64,000 nucleotides of DNA, taken from positions 307,878 to 371,877 of the forward strand of contig JAIEOV010000010.1 of the NCBI GenBank assembly GCA_019750135.1, in the 5' to 3' direction. The notes beneath the pieces were generated by a model that saw nothing but the letters and a program-made list of their open reading frames with translations, ran no database searches and was not told where the DNA came from. Shown here one piece after another: positions 9,229-18,094 of the stretch. Every line of letters starts with the position of its first letter. Position 1 is the stretch's first letter. A program made the translations under genes and the position numbers. This stretch comes from Reyranella sp. (GTDB lineage Bacteria > Pseudomonadota > Alphaproteobacteria > Reyranellales > Reyranellaceae).

Positions 9229-9816
9229 GTGTCACGATCCGAAACGCGTTCAGACGCGATGCGCGAGCGCATCCTCGAGACGGCCGACCGATTATTCTAC
9301 GGCCAAGGCATCCGTGCGGTCGGCGTCGACACCGTCGCGGCGGAGATCGGCATCAGCAAGCGCACGCTCTACAACTACTTTCCGTCCAAGGACGAGCTGA
9401 TCGTGGCCTATCTGCAGCGCCGGCTCAGGCCCACGCCGATATCGGACCTGCCGCCGGCGGAGCAGATCCTGGGCAATTTCGAGCGGCTGGAGCGCACTTT
9501 TTCGGCCGGCGTGTTCCGCGGCTGTCCGTTCGTCAACGCCGTGGCCGAGATCAAGGAAGCCTCGCACGCCGCCAACAAGGTCGCCTTTGCCTTCAAGGAG
9601 CAGCGCCGCCTGTGGTTTCGCGACCTGCTGGCCAAGCTGAAAGTGAAGGATCCCGACACCCTGGCGCTGCAGCTGCAGATCCTGTCCGACGGCGCGATCG
9701 CCGCGGCGCTGGTGCGCGGCGATCCCAAGGTCGCCGTCACGGCGGGCGAGGCAGCGCGGACGCTGTTGCAGGCGGCCGGAGTCGAGCTGCCCCGCCCGAA
9801 GCGGGCGCGCCCTTAG
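9229..9816 (+). CDS. TetR/AcrR-family transcriptional regulator
   Basis: 195-residue repressor. The N-terminal helix-turn-helix reads MRERILETADRLFYGQGI, VDTVAAEIGISKRTLYNYF and SKDELIVAYL, typical of TetR. The C-terminal ligand domain has the GCPFVNAVAEI motif of TetR_C_33-like regulators. It starts at a GTG directly after one operator half-site. Divergent from the MFS gene, which it probably represses together with itself. The inducer is unknown. Its stop overlaps the tail of a small convergent gene. Confidence 0.92.
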   Translation: MSRSETRSDAMRERILETADRLFYGQGIRAVGVDTVAAEIGISKRTLYNYFPSKDELIVAYLQRRLRPTPISDLPPAEQILGNFERLERTFSAGVFRGCPFVNAVAEIKEASHAANKVAFAFKEQRRLWFRDLLAKLKVKDPDTLALQLQILSDGAIAAALVRGDPKVAVTAGEAARTLLQAAGVELPRPKRARP

Positions 9817-9944
9817 CGGGCGGCGACGGAAACCAGGCGGGCGATCTCACGCACCAGGCTCGCGACCACGGCGCCCCGCATGCGATGGGCCCGCTGGGCG
9901 TAGATCTGGCGCTCGGTATGGCTGGGATAGGCGATCGAGAACAT
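9813..9944 (-). CDS. Small basic protein (43 aa), DUF1127-like in style
   Basis: A 43-codon gene with a strong ribosome site (GGAGGTTTCC) just before the ATG. The protein has an ERQIYAQRAHRMRGAVV core followed by an Arg-rich amphipathic helix (ASLVREIARLVSVAAR), resembling the short Arg-rich proteins common in alphaproteobacteria (DUF1127/RSP_7527-like). Its stop codon overlaps that of the tetR gene by 4 bp, and it is divergent from the LysR gene, sharing an AT-rich promoter region. In known DUF1127 members roles in RNA binding or phosphate/carbon metabolism have been reported. I infer only family resemblance. Confidence 0.6.
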   Translation of the reverse strand: MFSIAYPSHTERQIYAQRAHRMRGAVVASLVREIARLVSVAAR

Positions 9945-9982
9945 GGAAACCTCCAAGAGTTGGAAGTTACTTAATTCATATC

Positions 9983-9996
9983 TTATCGACCGATAA
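9983..9996. promoter_or_regulatory. Dyad in the LysR/small-protein intergenic region
   Basis: TTATCG-AC-CGATAA is a perfect 6-bp-arm inverted repeat and contains a T-N11-A LysR-box pattern. It lies 48 bp upstream of the LysR start within an AT-rich stretch. Candidate autoregulatory site. Confidence 0.45.
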
Positions 9997-10044
9997 TCTT
10001 ATCAATTTGACTATTACTGATGAATTCTGTTCACTATTGGCGCA

Positions 10045-10950
10045 ATGATCGATCATGCCAGCGAAATGGCCGCCTTCGTGCGGGTCGTTGATTCCAATGG
10101 CTTTTCAGCCGCGGCGCCGATCCTGGGGCTGAGCCCCTCGGCCGTCAGCAAGCTCATAACCCGGCTGGAGACCAGGCTGGGCGTGCGGCTGTTGCAGCGC
10201 ACGACCCGCGCGCTCAATCTCACCCAGGAAGGCGAGATCTTCTACGCCGCGGCCAAGCGCATCGTGGGCGAGATCGAATCGCTGGAGAACCAGATCGTCG
10301 GCAAGAGCGGCACGCCGAGCGGCGTGCTGCGGGTGACGACGTCGCTCGCCTTCGCCACGCACCAGCTCGCGCCGGTGCTCTCGGAGTTCCTGGCCCGCTA
10401 TCCGCTGGTGCAGCTCGAGCTGCTGCCGACCGACCGGGTGATCGACATGGTCGACGAGGGCATCGACGTCGCGCTGCGCATCGGGCGGCTGGCCGATACC
10501 AGCTTCATGGCGCGCAAGATCGGCGAGGACAAACGCCTGATCTGCGCCGCGCCGTCCTATCTCGCGCGCCACGGCACGCCGCAGCGGCCGGAGGACCTGG
10601 CGCGGCACAATTGCATCGTGTCGCGCGATCACCCCTACCTCAACCGCTGGTCCTTCAAGGTCGACGGGCGCATCGTCGAGATGGACGTGCGCGGCCGAAT
10701 CGCCGTCACCGAGGGCGAGGCGCAGATGCAGTTCGCCCTGCAGGGCATCGGCATCGTGCGGGTCACCCGGCTGACGCTGACGCAGGCGATCCGCGAGGGC
10801 ACGCTGGTGCCCCTGCTGGGCGCCTTCTCGGCCGAGGAGGCCGTGGGCATCCATGCCGTCTATCCGCACCGGCGGCATCTCGCGCCCAAGGTGCCGGCCT
10901 TTGTCAATTTCCTGATCGAGAAGTTCACGCCGCCGCCGTGGGAGATATGA
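10045..10950 (+). CDS. LysR-family transcriptional regulator
   Basis: 301-residue regulator of the AaeR/DsdC-type LysR group. The winged helix covers residues 1-60: MAAFVRVVDSNGFSAAA, LSPSAVSKLITRLETRLGVRLLQRTTR. The effector domain starts near GVLRVTTSLAFATHQLAPVL. It is divergent from the small basic protein and followed by a conserved hypothetical and an NTF2-like gene. Targets are not known; a self-operator is suggested by the dyad at 9983. Confidence 0.92.
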   Translation: MIDHASEMAAFVRVVDSNGFSAAAPILGLSPSAVSKLITRLETRLGVRLLQRTTRALNLTQEGEIFYAAAKRIVGEIESLENQIVGKSGTPSGVLRVTTSLAFATHQLAPVLSEFLARYPLVQLELLPTDRVIDMVDEGIDVALRIGRLADTSFMARKIGEDKRLICAAPSYLARHGTPQRPEDLARHNCIVSRDHPYLNRWSFKVDGRIVEMDVRGRIAVTEGEAQMQFALQGIGIVRVTRLTLTQAIREGTLVPLLGAFSAEEAVGIHAVYPHRRHLAPKVPAFVNFLIEKFTPPPWEI

Positions 10951-10999
10951 TGCTAGGATCGCCCCGCCAGACACACATGAAAAGTCGAGGAGGGGGAAC

Positions 11000-11365
11000 A
11001 TGGATCGCGACACGGACCTTTTTGTGCAGGCCTTCTGGGTCAAGTGCCGCGACGTCATCCGGCCCGAGCTCGACCGAGTCATCGACGAGCTGAAGAGCGC
11101 CGGCCATGACGCCAACGTCTCGACCCAGGAATACTCGCCGGTCGCCGACAAGCTACCCGACATCGGCCCCGTGCTGACGCTCACCGTGCATCCCGGGGGC
11201 GCGGAGAAGGGCCGCACGCTGCAGTTCCACGGCGACGTCGCCAAGCGCGACCTCGAGATCATCGGTAACGCCGGCAAGCCCACCCATCGCCACGATCTCG
11301 CGGCAGTCGACGAGGCGCTGACCCGGCGCGAAATCGCCGACTGGGTGGCCGCGACACTCACATAG
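11000..11365 (+). CDS. Hypothetical protein (121 aa)
   Basis: I do not recognise the family. The ATG follows a very strong ribosome site (GAGGAGGGGG). The protein looks soluble, with a charged N-terminal helix (KCRDVIRPELDRVIDELKSAGHDANV), a strand-rich centre (GPVLTLTVHPGG, GRTLQFHGDV) and a C-terminal helix. It has no signal peptide and no cysteine cluster. It lies between the LysR gene and an NTF2-like gene, 11 bp ahead of the latter, so the two are probably cotranscribed. Confidence 0.7.
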   Translation: MDRDTDLFVQAFWVKCRDVIRPELDRVIDELKSAGHDANVSTQEYSPVADKLPDIGPVLTLTVHPGGAEKGRTLQFHGDVAKRDLEIIGNAGKPTHRHDLAAVDEALTRREIADWVAATLT

Positions 11366-11376
11366 CCGAGGAAGCC

Positions 11377-11754
11377 ATGGCCGACGCCATCGACGACCTG
11401 TTTCGCCGCTTCGGCAAGGCCTTCAACAAGGCCGACGTCGAGGAGATCGCGGCCTGCGTAACCGACGACTTCGAGTGGCGCTTGAACGCCGGGGCCGCGG
11501 GCGGTGCGCCGGGCGGCCGCGTGCTCAGGGGCAAGGACGATTTGCGCGCGCACTTCGCCGACAAGAGCAAGGCGCATCGCGAGGCGCGCTTCTCCGAGGC
11601 GCGCATCCATCGCGCCGGCGACAAGCTGTTCGGCACGTTCCGCGTCACCGGCATCGACCATGCCGGCAAGCCGTTCGACCGCTACGGCATCGATCTCTAC
11701 GAAGTCCGCGACGGCAAGATCGCGCTGAAGGACAGCTACCTCAAGGCCGACTGA
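11377..11754 (+). CDS. Nuclear transport factor 2 / SnoaL-like protein
   Basis: 125-residue cone-fold protein. The N-terminal helix DDLFRRFGKAFNKADVEEIAACVTDDFEWRL and the later FRVTGIDHAGKPFDRYGIDLYEVRDGKIAL are typical of the SnoaL/NTF2-like superfamily. Members are often isomerases, hydrolases or ligand-binding subunits; nothing identifies a substrate here. Overlaps the end of the convergent M20 gene by 14 bp. Confidence 0.8.
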   Translation: MADAIDDLFRRFGKAFNKADVEEIAACVTDDFEWRLNAGAAGGAPGGRVLRGKDDLRAHFADKSKAHREARFSEARIHRAGDKLFGTFRVTGIDHAGKPFDRYGIDLYEVRDGKIALKDSYLKAD

Positions 11755-12904
11755 GGAAGCCGAGCGCGGCTTCGCAATACATGGCGTAGACCGGGCCGAT
11801 CGAGGCGATATCGGCCCATTCGTCGGCGGCATGCATGCTGCCGAAGCTGACGCCGGGCGCGCAGACGGTGGGCACGCCGTGCGAGGCCAGGAGATTGCCG
11901 ATGTTGGAGGGGCCGCAGACATCGGCGCTGAACGGCCGGCCGAACGCAGCGCCGGCGGCGCGGACAAAGCTCTGCACCAACGGGTCGTCGCGCGACACGA
12001 CATAGGCCGGCCAGGTATCGACGATTTCGATGCCGGCCCGGGCATCGACGGAGCGCACGATCTGTTCGAACCAACGCGTCGCCTGCGCCGCATCGAAGCG
12101 GCGCGTCAGTCGGATATCGACGTGGCAGACCGCGAGGTCGGGCACGACGCTGAACCCCTCGCCGCCTTCGATGCGCGTCACGGTCGCCGACGGTCCGAAG
12201 GGAAAGGCGTCGTCGGGCACATCGGGGAAGACGGGCTCGGCGAGCTTCAGCGCGAAGTCGGCGGCCTTGGTGAGCGCATTGACGCCGCGACGCTCGGCAT
12301 CGCCCGAGTGCGCAGCGACGCCGACAAAGCGCAGGCGGGCGCGCAGGAAGCCGCGGCTGCCGCTGACGACGCCTTCATTGCCGGGATAGCCCAGCGACGC
12401 GGCATCGGGCGGCCGGCCCACCGCCTCGAGATAGGCGCGCACGCCACCGAACCGGCCGGTGTGCTCGTCGGCATCGAACAGCACGTGCAGCGTGCCGCGC
12501 GGCAATCCGCTCTTGGCGAAATGGCGCGCGACATGGGCCAGGATGGCGACGCCCGCCTTGGAATCGGCGGCGCCGCGGCCGAGCAGCCGGCCGTCGCGCA
12601 CCGCTCCGGAGAAGGGCGGCGCGCTCCATTGGCTGGGATCGCCGGCCGGCGCGGTATCGATGCAGGCGTCGAGGCAGAGGACAGGGCCCGGCGTGGCGCC
12701 GGCAATCTCGACCAGCACCGCCACCGGCTTGCCCGATGGATCGTCGAGCAGGCGCGGCGCAAGACCGTTGTCAGCGAGCCATGCCTGGACGACAGCCAGC
12801 ACCGGCTGCGGCGGGTCGATGCCGGCGCAGGACGGCGTCGCCACCAATCGTGACGCCAGGGCAACGATGCTGTCGACGGGGGCTGCTGCGCTGACACGGG
12901 TCAT
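11741..12904 (-). CDS. M20-family metallohydrolase with atypical metal ligands
   Basis: 387 residues with the ArgE/DapE/CPG2 fold: catalytic domain, dimerisation insert (RARLRFVGVAAHSG...) and C-terminal GSMHAADEW with the last metal-binding His. The bridging Asp motif GRGAADSKAG is present. Two usual ligands differ: the His of the xGHxDTxP motif is Cys in LDACIDTAPAGD, and the second Glu of DEE is His in ADEHTGR. It could be an active hydrolase with a changed metal site or a degenerate member. The ATG overlaps the upstream gene's stop (ATGA), implying translational coupling with the membrane protein. Confidence 0.82.
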   Translation of the reverse strand: MTRVSAAAPVDSIVALASRLVATPSCAGIDPPQPVLAVVQAWLADNGLAPRLLDDPSGKPVAVLVEIAGATPGPVLCLDACIDTAPAGDPSQWSAPPFSGAVRDGRLLGRGAADSKAGVAILAHVARHFAKSGLPRGTLHVLFDADEHTGRFGGVRAYLEAVGRPPDAASLGYPGNEGVVSGSRGFLRARLRFVGVAAHSGDAERRGVNALTKAADFALKLAEPVFPDVPDDAFPFGPSATVTRIEGGEGFSVVPDLAVCHVDIRLTRRFDAAQATRWFEQIVRSVDARAGIEIVDTWPAYVVSRDDPLVQSFVRAAGAAFGRPFSADVCGPSNIGNLLASHGVPTVCAPGVSFGSMHAADEWADIASIGPVYAMYCEAALGFLSRP

Positions 12905-14532
12905 GATGCCCTTATGCCTCGCCATGCCATCGCGGCCCAGGCCAGCAGGAGCACGACGGACGCGCCTGTCACAGCCCAACTCCAACGCTCGACGGGAATT
13001 GAACCGCGCTCGAGCTGGAAGACGTTGTGGCCGGCCGGCGCCACGAACGACACCAGGCGCAACGGCTCACTCGGGGCCAAGGGCAGCACCGGCTCGAGCC
13101 GCCATGCCGGAAAGTAGAAGCGCCGCACCGTGACCGCGGTCGGGTCGGCCGCATCCACTTCGATGCGCATCGCCCCAAACCGCTCCTGCTCGGCCCGGCA
13201 AAGGCGCGGCTGAGGCGAACAGGCGACGGCCGGCAGGTCCGCCACCGGCCCAAGGCTCACCTCGTCGAACGCCGTGTCCGGCTGCTGCGGGTAACCCGCG
13301 GGCAGGTATTCCTTGACCTCTCTCGGCGGCGGCGCCGTGCCGGCCAGCGCGATGTCGATGCGACCCACGATGCCGCCGACCATGACCGCGAGGCCTGGAG
13401 CAAGGGCGATGAGCGCCGCCGCGAAAAGCAGGCGCGTCGGACGACCGACCGTTCTCCAGGGCGCGACACAGAGGGCCGTGATGGCGGAAAATTCCACGAC
13501 GATCAGAAGGCGCCAGGGAAACTGCACCTTGGAAACCATGGGCACGATGTCCCAGAACCAGGGCACGAGGCCGGACATCAACAGCAGGCCGACCAGGCAC
13601 AGCAGCGCCCAGAAGACAGCCGAGCGACCGGACGCGATGCAGATGACGGCCACCGCGGCGAGGGCCCATGCCAGCGCAATGGAATCCAGCATCAGCATGA
13701 AGTCCGGCGGCCGGCTCAGGGTCTGCAGCGGGATGAGAAACCACCTGTGGACGCTGTAGCCCGCGATCCAAAGATGCTCGGCGGAGATGGTGTCCTGCAG
13801 AAGCAGGGCCGGCATCAGGTAGATCGCAGCGAGGCCGAGGCCCAAGGCGCCGGCCGCGGCGCATCGCAGAACGACCCTTGCCGCCGCGCGCCGGTCACCG
13901 GCTTGCCAAGCGCGGAACAGGACGTATGCGGGCAACGCGGTCACAGAGATCAGCAGGGCTGTCGGCAGATGCGACATCGCCAGGGCCGCATGGGAAAGGC
14001 CGAACAGGAGGCTTCCGCCGCGCGCCTTTGCGGCGATGCGGCAGACGCCCAGCATCACCAGCGGCAGCACGGCATAGGCGGCAAATTCGGCATACGCGCC
14101 GCGGATGTAGTGATCGAGCAGGTGATAGGGCGCGACCATGTAGGCGAGAGCGCCGATCAGCGCGACCCGTCGATCGGCCATCGAACGCAGCCACAAGTAC
14201 ATCGCGCCGCCGGAAGCCCAGAGCAGCAACGCCCAGGCGATCGACAGCCGATAGGAGACAGGCAGCACATTGCCGGTGACGACGCTCAGCAGCGCATCGA
14301 TCCAGAAGGGCAGCGGCGGATAGAAATAGAAGGTCGGCGCGCCCAGGCCATCGAAGGAGTCCGGCATCCAGCGCGGATAGAGGATGCCGGCACGAAACTG
14401 CGCCGAGAACTGGTCGGCCCAGAGCACGTTTTGCGCGGAGCTGTTGCTCGGCAATGTGCCCAGGAGCAGAGAGGGCGCGAGGAGTGCCGCCGTCGCAATT
14501 GCCAGGACGAAGGCCGGATGGCGCAAAGCCAA
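12901..14532 (-). CDS. Polytopic membrane protein, GT-C/6-PTPS-related type
   Basis: 543-residue inner-membrane protein with about 11 hydrophobic helices and a periplasmic C-terminal domain. The N-terminal region (WADQFSAQFRAGILYPRWMPDS, YFYPPLPFWIDALL) and the loop YMVAPYHLLDHYIRGAYAEFAAYAVLP resemble the bacterial membrane proteins annotated as 6-pyruvoyl-tetrahydropterin-synthase-related, which look like GT-C lipid-linked glycosyltransferases. It is translationally coupled to the M20 gene. Function unproven; a role in cell-envelope glycan or lipid transfer is an inference. Confidence 0.7.
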   Translation of the reverse strand: MALRHPAFVLAIATAALLAPSLLLGTLPSNSSAQNVLWADQFSAQFRAGILYPRWMPDSFDGLGAPTFYFYPPLPFWIDALLSVVTGNVLPVSYRLSIAWALLLWASGGAMYLWLRSMADRRVALIGALAYMVAPYHLLDHYIRGAYAEFAAYAVLPLVMLGVCRIAAKARGGSLLFGLSHAALAMSHLPTALLISVTALPAYVLFRAWQAGDRRAAARVVLRCAAAGALGLGLAAIYLMPALLLQDTISAEHLWIAGYSVHRWFLIPLQTLSRPPDFMLMLDSIALAWALAAVAVICIASGRSAVFWALLCLVGLLLMSGLVPWFWDIVPMVSKVQFPWRLLIVVEFSAITALCVAPWRTVGRPTRLLFAAALIALAPGLAVMVGGIVGRIDIALAGTAPPPREVKEYLPAGYPQQPDTAFDEVSLGPVADLPAVACSPQPRLCRAEQERFGAMRIEVDAADPTAVTVRRFYFPAWRLEPVLPLAPSEPLRLVSFVAPAGHNVFQLERGSIPVERWSWAVTGASVVLLLAWAAMAWRGIRAS

Positions 14533-14542
14533 ACTGCCGATG

Positions 14543-15679
14543 CTAGTCCGCCGCCTGCCTCTGCGCGGTGTGGTCGGGCGTCAGGCTGTAGGTCGTGAAG
14601 CGCCGGTTGAGCGACGGCATCGGGCAGGCTTCGAGATGACCTTCGGCCGGGCGCATCAGGATCATGGCCGTGGTCGCCGTCTTCACCCCGCGCGTGTTGA
14701 GTCGCGGCGGCCGGCACACTGACCAGGGCGCGTTCCAGTCGTCGAAGAAGGCGTTGCGGAAATGGTCGAGCGTGAGGTTGCCGAGCTTGGGGGCGAGATG
14801 GTCGCGCACGCGCCTGTCGCGATAGATCGAGCAGGGGGTTTCGGCCAGCCCGGTATCCTTCACTTTGGTGCGCGCCGACTCGGCGATCCAATGGTTGGCG
14901 TGGACATAGAGGCCGCGATCGGGCGCCAGCCAGAACGTATCGTCAGGGGCGCATTCGAAGCCGAAGGCCTCGCCGCCGCAATGGCTCACCGCCATGTGGT
15001 TGGAGCCGAGCTTGGGCGTCGACATGATGGTTTGGACGGCGTTGGCGAGATAGGCGCTCTCCAGCACCTTGCGGCGGATGAAGGGCAGCGGGATGCCGGG
15101 ACCGCACGTGTAGTCGCGGTCGCATTGCAGGGCGTTGGCGGTGAGGCCGATGCCGGCCGAGTTCAGGCCCGAGCGCGCCAGACCGCCCGCTTCGGTGAAG
15201 GTCAGGATGTCGGGACCATCGTCGCGATGGATGCGCAGGATAACGCCGGTCTCGGCGCACTCGGCGCGCCAGTCCCAGTTCTGGCCATGCAGCAGCACGC
15301 CGTCGGCGCTGGCTGCAGGCAGGGCGAGCGCCGCCGTGCAGCCATCCGGCACCTGCCTGGCTTCCTGCTCCTGGCGGGCCGCCGCCACCATCTCGGTGCG
15401 GGCATTCATCAGCACCACGGCGGCGAACGGCTCGTTGGCGCCCTCGGCGATGCCGCGCATCTCCTCGATGTAGGTCGGATCGAACTTCTCGATCGACGGC
15501 GCCAGCGCCTCGGCACGGCGTTCCAGCTCGGCCCAGTCGACACCGCTCTCCAACAGCGATTCGGCGTACATCTTGGCGCCGCGGCGCAGCCGGTCGGCAG
15601 CGGCCTGGCCGTGGATGCGGCCACGCTCCCGCGGGCTGCCGGAAAGGTCGATCAGGGGAAACGGTGCGTACTCGGCCAT
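14543..15679 (-). CDS. C45-family Ntn hydrolase (acyl-CoA:6-APA acyltransferase-like)
   Basis: 378 residues. The order is SPRERGRIHGQAAADRLR, then the DGCTAALAL segment holding the presumed nucleophile Cys, HGQNWDW, then NSAGIGLTANAL, as in isopenicillin-N acyltransferase-like peptidases. In the fungal enzyme the chain is autocleaved before this Cys; here that is inferred. No signal peptide. It lies between the membrane protein (10 bp downstream) and hemJ (13 bp upstream) on the same strand. Likely an amidase or acyltransferase of unknown substrate. Confidence 0.85.
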   Translation of the reverse strand: MAEYAPFPLIDLSGSPRERGRIHGQAAADRLRRGAKMYAESLLESGVDWAELERRAEALAPSIEKFDPTYIEEMRGIAEGANEPFAAVVLMNARTEMVAAARQEQEARQVPDGCTAALALPAASADGVLLHGQNWDWRAECAETGVILRIHRDDGPDILTFTEAGGLARSGLNSAGIGLTANALQCDRDYTCGPGIPLPFIRRKVLESAYLANAVQTIMSTPKLGSNHMAVSHCGGEAFGFECAPDDTFWLAPDRGLYVHANHWIAESARTKVKDTGLAETPCSIYRDRRVRDHLAPKLGNLTLDHFRNAFFDDWNAPWSVCRPPRLNTRGVKTATTAMILMRPAEGHLEACPMPSLNRRFTTYSLTPDHTAQRQAAD

Positions 15680-15692
15680 GGGCGCCTCGCTT

Positions 15693-16118
15693 TCAGAAGG
15701 GTTTTAGCACCACGAGGAACACGATGGCGATCATCAGCACCGTCGGCACCTCGTTCCACCAGCGATAATAGGTTGCAGGCCTTGTGTTGCGGTCCGCCTC
15801 GAAATCCTTGCGCCAGCGGCCGTAGAGGTGATGGATCAGGGTGAGGCCCAGCACCAGCGAGAACTTCACCTGCCACCAGCCGGCCTGCCACCAGTCGCCG
15901 CGCCAGGCGAGCGCCAGGCCGAAGATCCAGACCAGGATCATCGCCGGGTTCATGATGCCGCGCAGCAGGCGGCGCTCCATGACCTTGAAGGTCTCGCTCT
16001 GCTTGGATCCCGGCTCGGTATCGGCGTGATAGACGAACAGGCGAGGCAGGTAGAGCAGTCCGGCCATCCAGGCGATCACGGCGACGACGTGCAGGGCCTT
16101 CAGGATCTCATAGAGCAT
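15693..16118 (-). CDS. hemJ: Protoporphyrinogen oxidase HemJ
   Basis: 141-residue, four-helix membrane protein of the HemJ (UPF0093) family, which converts protoporphyrinogen IX to protoporphyrin IX. The N-terminal His of ILKALHVVAVIAWMAGLLYLPRLFVYH and the later KFSLVLGLTLIHHLYGRW are the conserved heme-ligating and functional segments. Its start overlaps the end of hemH by 11 bp, so it is in the hemE-hemH-hemJ operon, covering consecutive late heme steps. Confidence 0.95.
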   Translation of the reverse strand: MLYEILKALHVVAVIAWMAGLLYLPRLFVYHADTEPGSKQSETFKVMERRLLRGIMNPAMILVWIFGLALAWRGDWWQAGWWQVKFSLVLGLTLIHHLYGRWRKDFEADRNTRPATYYRWWNEVPTVLMIAIVFLVVLKPF

Positions 16119-17040
16119 CGCGCACCAGCCTCGCGAGACCTGCGATGAACAACGGATGCGTTCCGACCGTGGGCACGCGGATGTAGCTCGGCACGCCGAC
16201 CTTGTCGGCGAGATGGCGGTATTCGATGTCGAGCTCGACCAGGGTCTCGGAATGCTCCGACACGAAGGACAGCGGATAGAGCACGACCGCGACCTTGTCG
16301 GCGCCGGCGCGGGCGATCTCGGCGTCGGTCGAGGGGCCGATCCACTTCAGCGGGCCGACGCGGCTTTGATAGCAAACCGACCAGTCGAGACCGCCGACAT
16401 GCTCGGCGATGGCCTTGGCCGTCTGTTCAACCTGGCTCTGGTAGGGATCACCTGCCTTGATCACCCGCTCCGGCAGGCCGTGAGCGGAAAACAGCACGCG
16501 ATGCGGCGCATTGCCGACCTGGGCGAGGCCTTCCTTCAGCAAAGCGACGGACGCGGCGATGAAACCCATCTCGGTCGGATAGTCCTTCACGACCTTGGTC
16601 GGCACCTTGAACTTCGCCGTATCATTCCATGCCTTGAAGGACGATTCCGTCGTCGCGGTCGAGTACTGCGGATAGAGCGGCAGCAGCACGATGCGGTCGG
16701 GCTTGAAACGCTCGACCGACCGCACGACCGCCTCGGTCATGGGGTGCCAGTAGCGCATGCAGACATAGCCGCGCCATTCGTGCTCAGTACCCAGCGCTTC
16801 CTCGAGGGCGCGAGCCTGCGCCTCCGTCTGGCCGAGGATGGGCGAGGAACCGCCGATCTTGTCGTAGATCGCCCGCGCCGTCGGTGCGCGCCGGCGCGCC
16901 AGGAAGCTCGCCAGGGGTCCGCGAATGAAACCGGGCACGCGCAGGATCGCGGGATCGCCGAACAGATTGCGCAAGAAGGGCTGCACGGCCTCCAACGAAT
17001 CGGGCCCGCCCAGATTGAACATGATGATCGCGATCTTCAC
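16108..17040 (-). CDS. hemH: Ferrochelatase
   Basis: Inserts Fe2+ into protoporphyrin IX, the last step of heme synthesis. The conserved start KIAIIMFNLGGPDSLEAVQPFLRNLF, the catalytic His in FSAHGLPERV and the C-terminal VSEHSETLVELDIEY are all present. A GTG start at 17040 is chosen because the family begins at this point and 10 bp separate it from the hemE stop; longer frames reach back into hemE. 310 residues, a little short but normal for alphaproteobacterial HemH. Overlaps hemJ downstream. Confidence 0.95.
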   Translation of the reverse strand: MKIAIIMFNLGGPDSLEAVQPFLRNLFGDPAILRVPGFIRGPLASFLARRRAPTARAIYDKIGGSSPILGQTEAQARALEEALGTEHEWRGYVCMRYWHPMTEAVVRSVERFKPDRIVLLPLYPQYSTATTESSFKAWNDTAKFKVPTKVVKDYPTEMGFIAASVALLKEGLAQVGNAPHRVLFSAHGLPERVIKAGDPYQSQVEQTAKAIAEHVGGLDWSVCYQSRVGPLKWIGPSTDAEIARAGADKVAVVLYPLSFVSEHSETLVELDIEYRHLADKVGVPSYIRVPTVGTHPLFIAGLARLVRDAL

Positions 17041-17050
17041 GATGTCCCAC

Positions 17051-18094
17051 TCATGAGGTGGACGGCTTCCAGTTGCGCACGATCTCGACCAGCTGCGCGA
17101 CATGCTCGGGCGGCGTCTGCGGCACGACTCCATGGCCGAGATTGAACACGAAAGAGCCGTGCCCGAGCTTGTCGAGGATGCGCGTCGCTTCGCGCTCCAG
17201 CGCCGCGCCGCCCGCCACCAGCATCAAGGGATCGAGATTGCCCTGCAGGCAGATATGCGGCTGCAGCTCGCGCGCCGCCCAATGGGCGCCGATGCCGGTA
17301 TCGATCGACAGGGCGGCAAAGGCATCGCTGCGGCGATACATCAGGGTCGCCGGTCCGACGGCGCGCGGAAAGGCGATGATCGGCGTCTTGGGATGGCGCG
17401 CATGCACGGCGTGGGCGATGCGGACCATCGGCTCGAGCGACCAGCTGAAGAGCTGCTCTTCCGGCAACACCCCGGCCCAGGAATCGAAGAGCTGCACCGC
17501 ATCGGCGCCGGCCTCGATCTGGTTGACGAGATGATCGACCACCGCATCGACCAGAAGATCGATCAGCAGGCTGAAGGAATCGGGATGGCGGTAGGCCCAG
17601 CCCTTCACCTTGGCGAAGTCGCGGCTGCCGCCGCCCTCGATCATGTAGCAGGCCAGGGTGAACGGCGCGCCGGCGAAGCCCAGCAGCGCTTTCTCGGCCG
17701 GCAGCGCGGCGCGGGTCCGCCGGATCGCCTCGTAGACCGGTGCCAGCTTCTCGGGCAGGCGAGCCCGGGTCAGGCGGGCGAAATCGGCCGGTTCTTTCAA
17801 CGCTTCGAGCTTGGGCCCTTCGCCCTCCTCGAACCACACCTTCTGGCCGAGCGCGTCGGGCACCACCAGGATGTCGGAAAAGATGATGGCGGCATCGAGC
17901 CCGAAGCGCCGGATCGGCTGCAGAGTGACCTCGACTGCCTTGTCGGGCGTGTAGCAGAACTCGAGGAACGAACGCGTCGTCGCCCGGATGGCGCGATACT
18001 CCGGCAGATAGCGCCCGGCCTGACGCATCAGCCAGATCGGCGGCGTCGGAAAGCGCGTCCCGGCCAGGGTCTTCAGGAACTTGGCCTCGCTCAA
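17051..18094 (-). CDS. hemE: Uroporphyrinogen decarboxylase
   Basis: 347-residue cytosolic enzyme that decarboxylates uroporphyrinogen III to coproporphyrinogen III. The signature PPIWLMRQAGRYLPEYR and the second motif GFAGAPFTLACYMIEG are clear. The start is a TTG (MSEAKFLK...) with GAGG 8-9 bp upstream; the upstream ATGs are out of frame. It heads a minus-strand heme operon (hemE-hemH-hemJ). Its 5' flank to ppsR is the position of the chromosomal origin in Caulobacter and Rickettsia. Confidence 0.97.
   Translation of the reverse strand: MSEAKFLKTLAGTRFPTPPIWLMRQAGRYLPEYRAIRATTRSFLEFCYTPDKAVEVTLQPIRRFGLDAAIIFSDILVVPDALGQKVWFEEGEGPKLEALKEPADFARLTRARLPEKLAPVYEAIRRTRAALPAEKALLGFAGAPFTLACYMIEGGGSRDFAKVKGWAYRHPDSFSLLIDLLVDAVVDHLVNQIEAGADAVQLFDSWAGVLPEEQLFSWSLEPMVRIAHAVHARHPKTPIIAFPRAVGPATLMYRRSDAFAALSIDTGIGAHWAARELQPHICLQGNLDPLMLVAGGAALEREATRILDKLGHGSFVFNLGHGVVPQTPPEHVAQLVEIVRNWKPSTS

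Noticed and set aside
12459..13133. Plus-strand frames over the M20 and membrane-protein genes
   Set aside because: Arg/Ser/Ala-rich shadows of two real minus-strand genes that are linked by an ATGA overlap.
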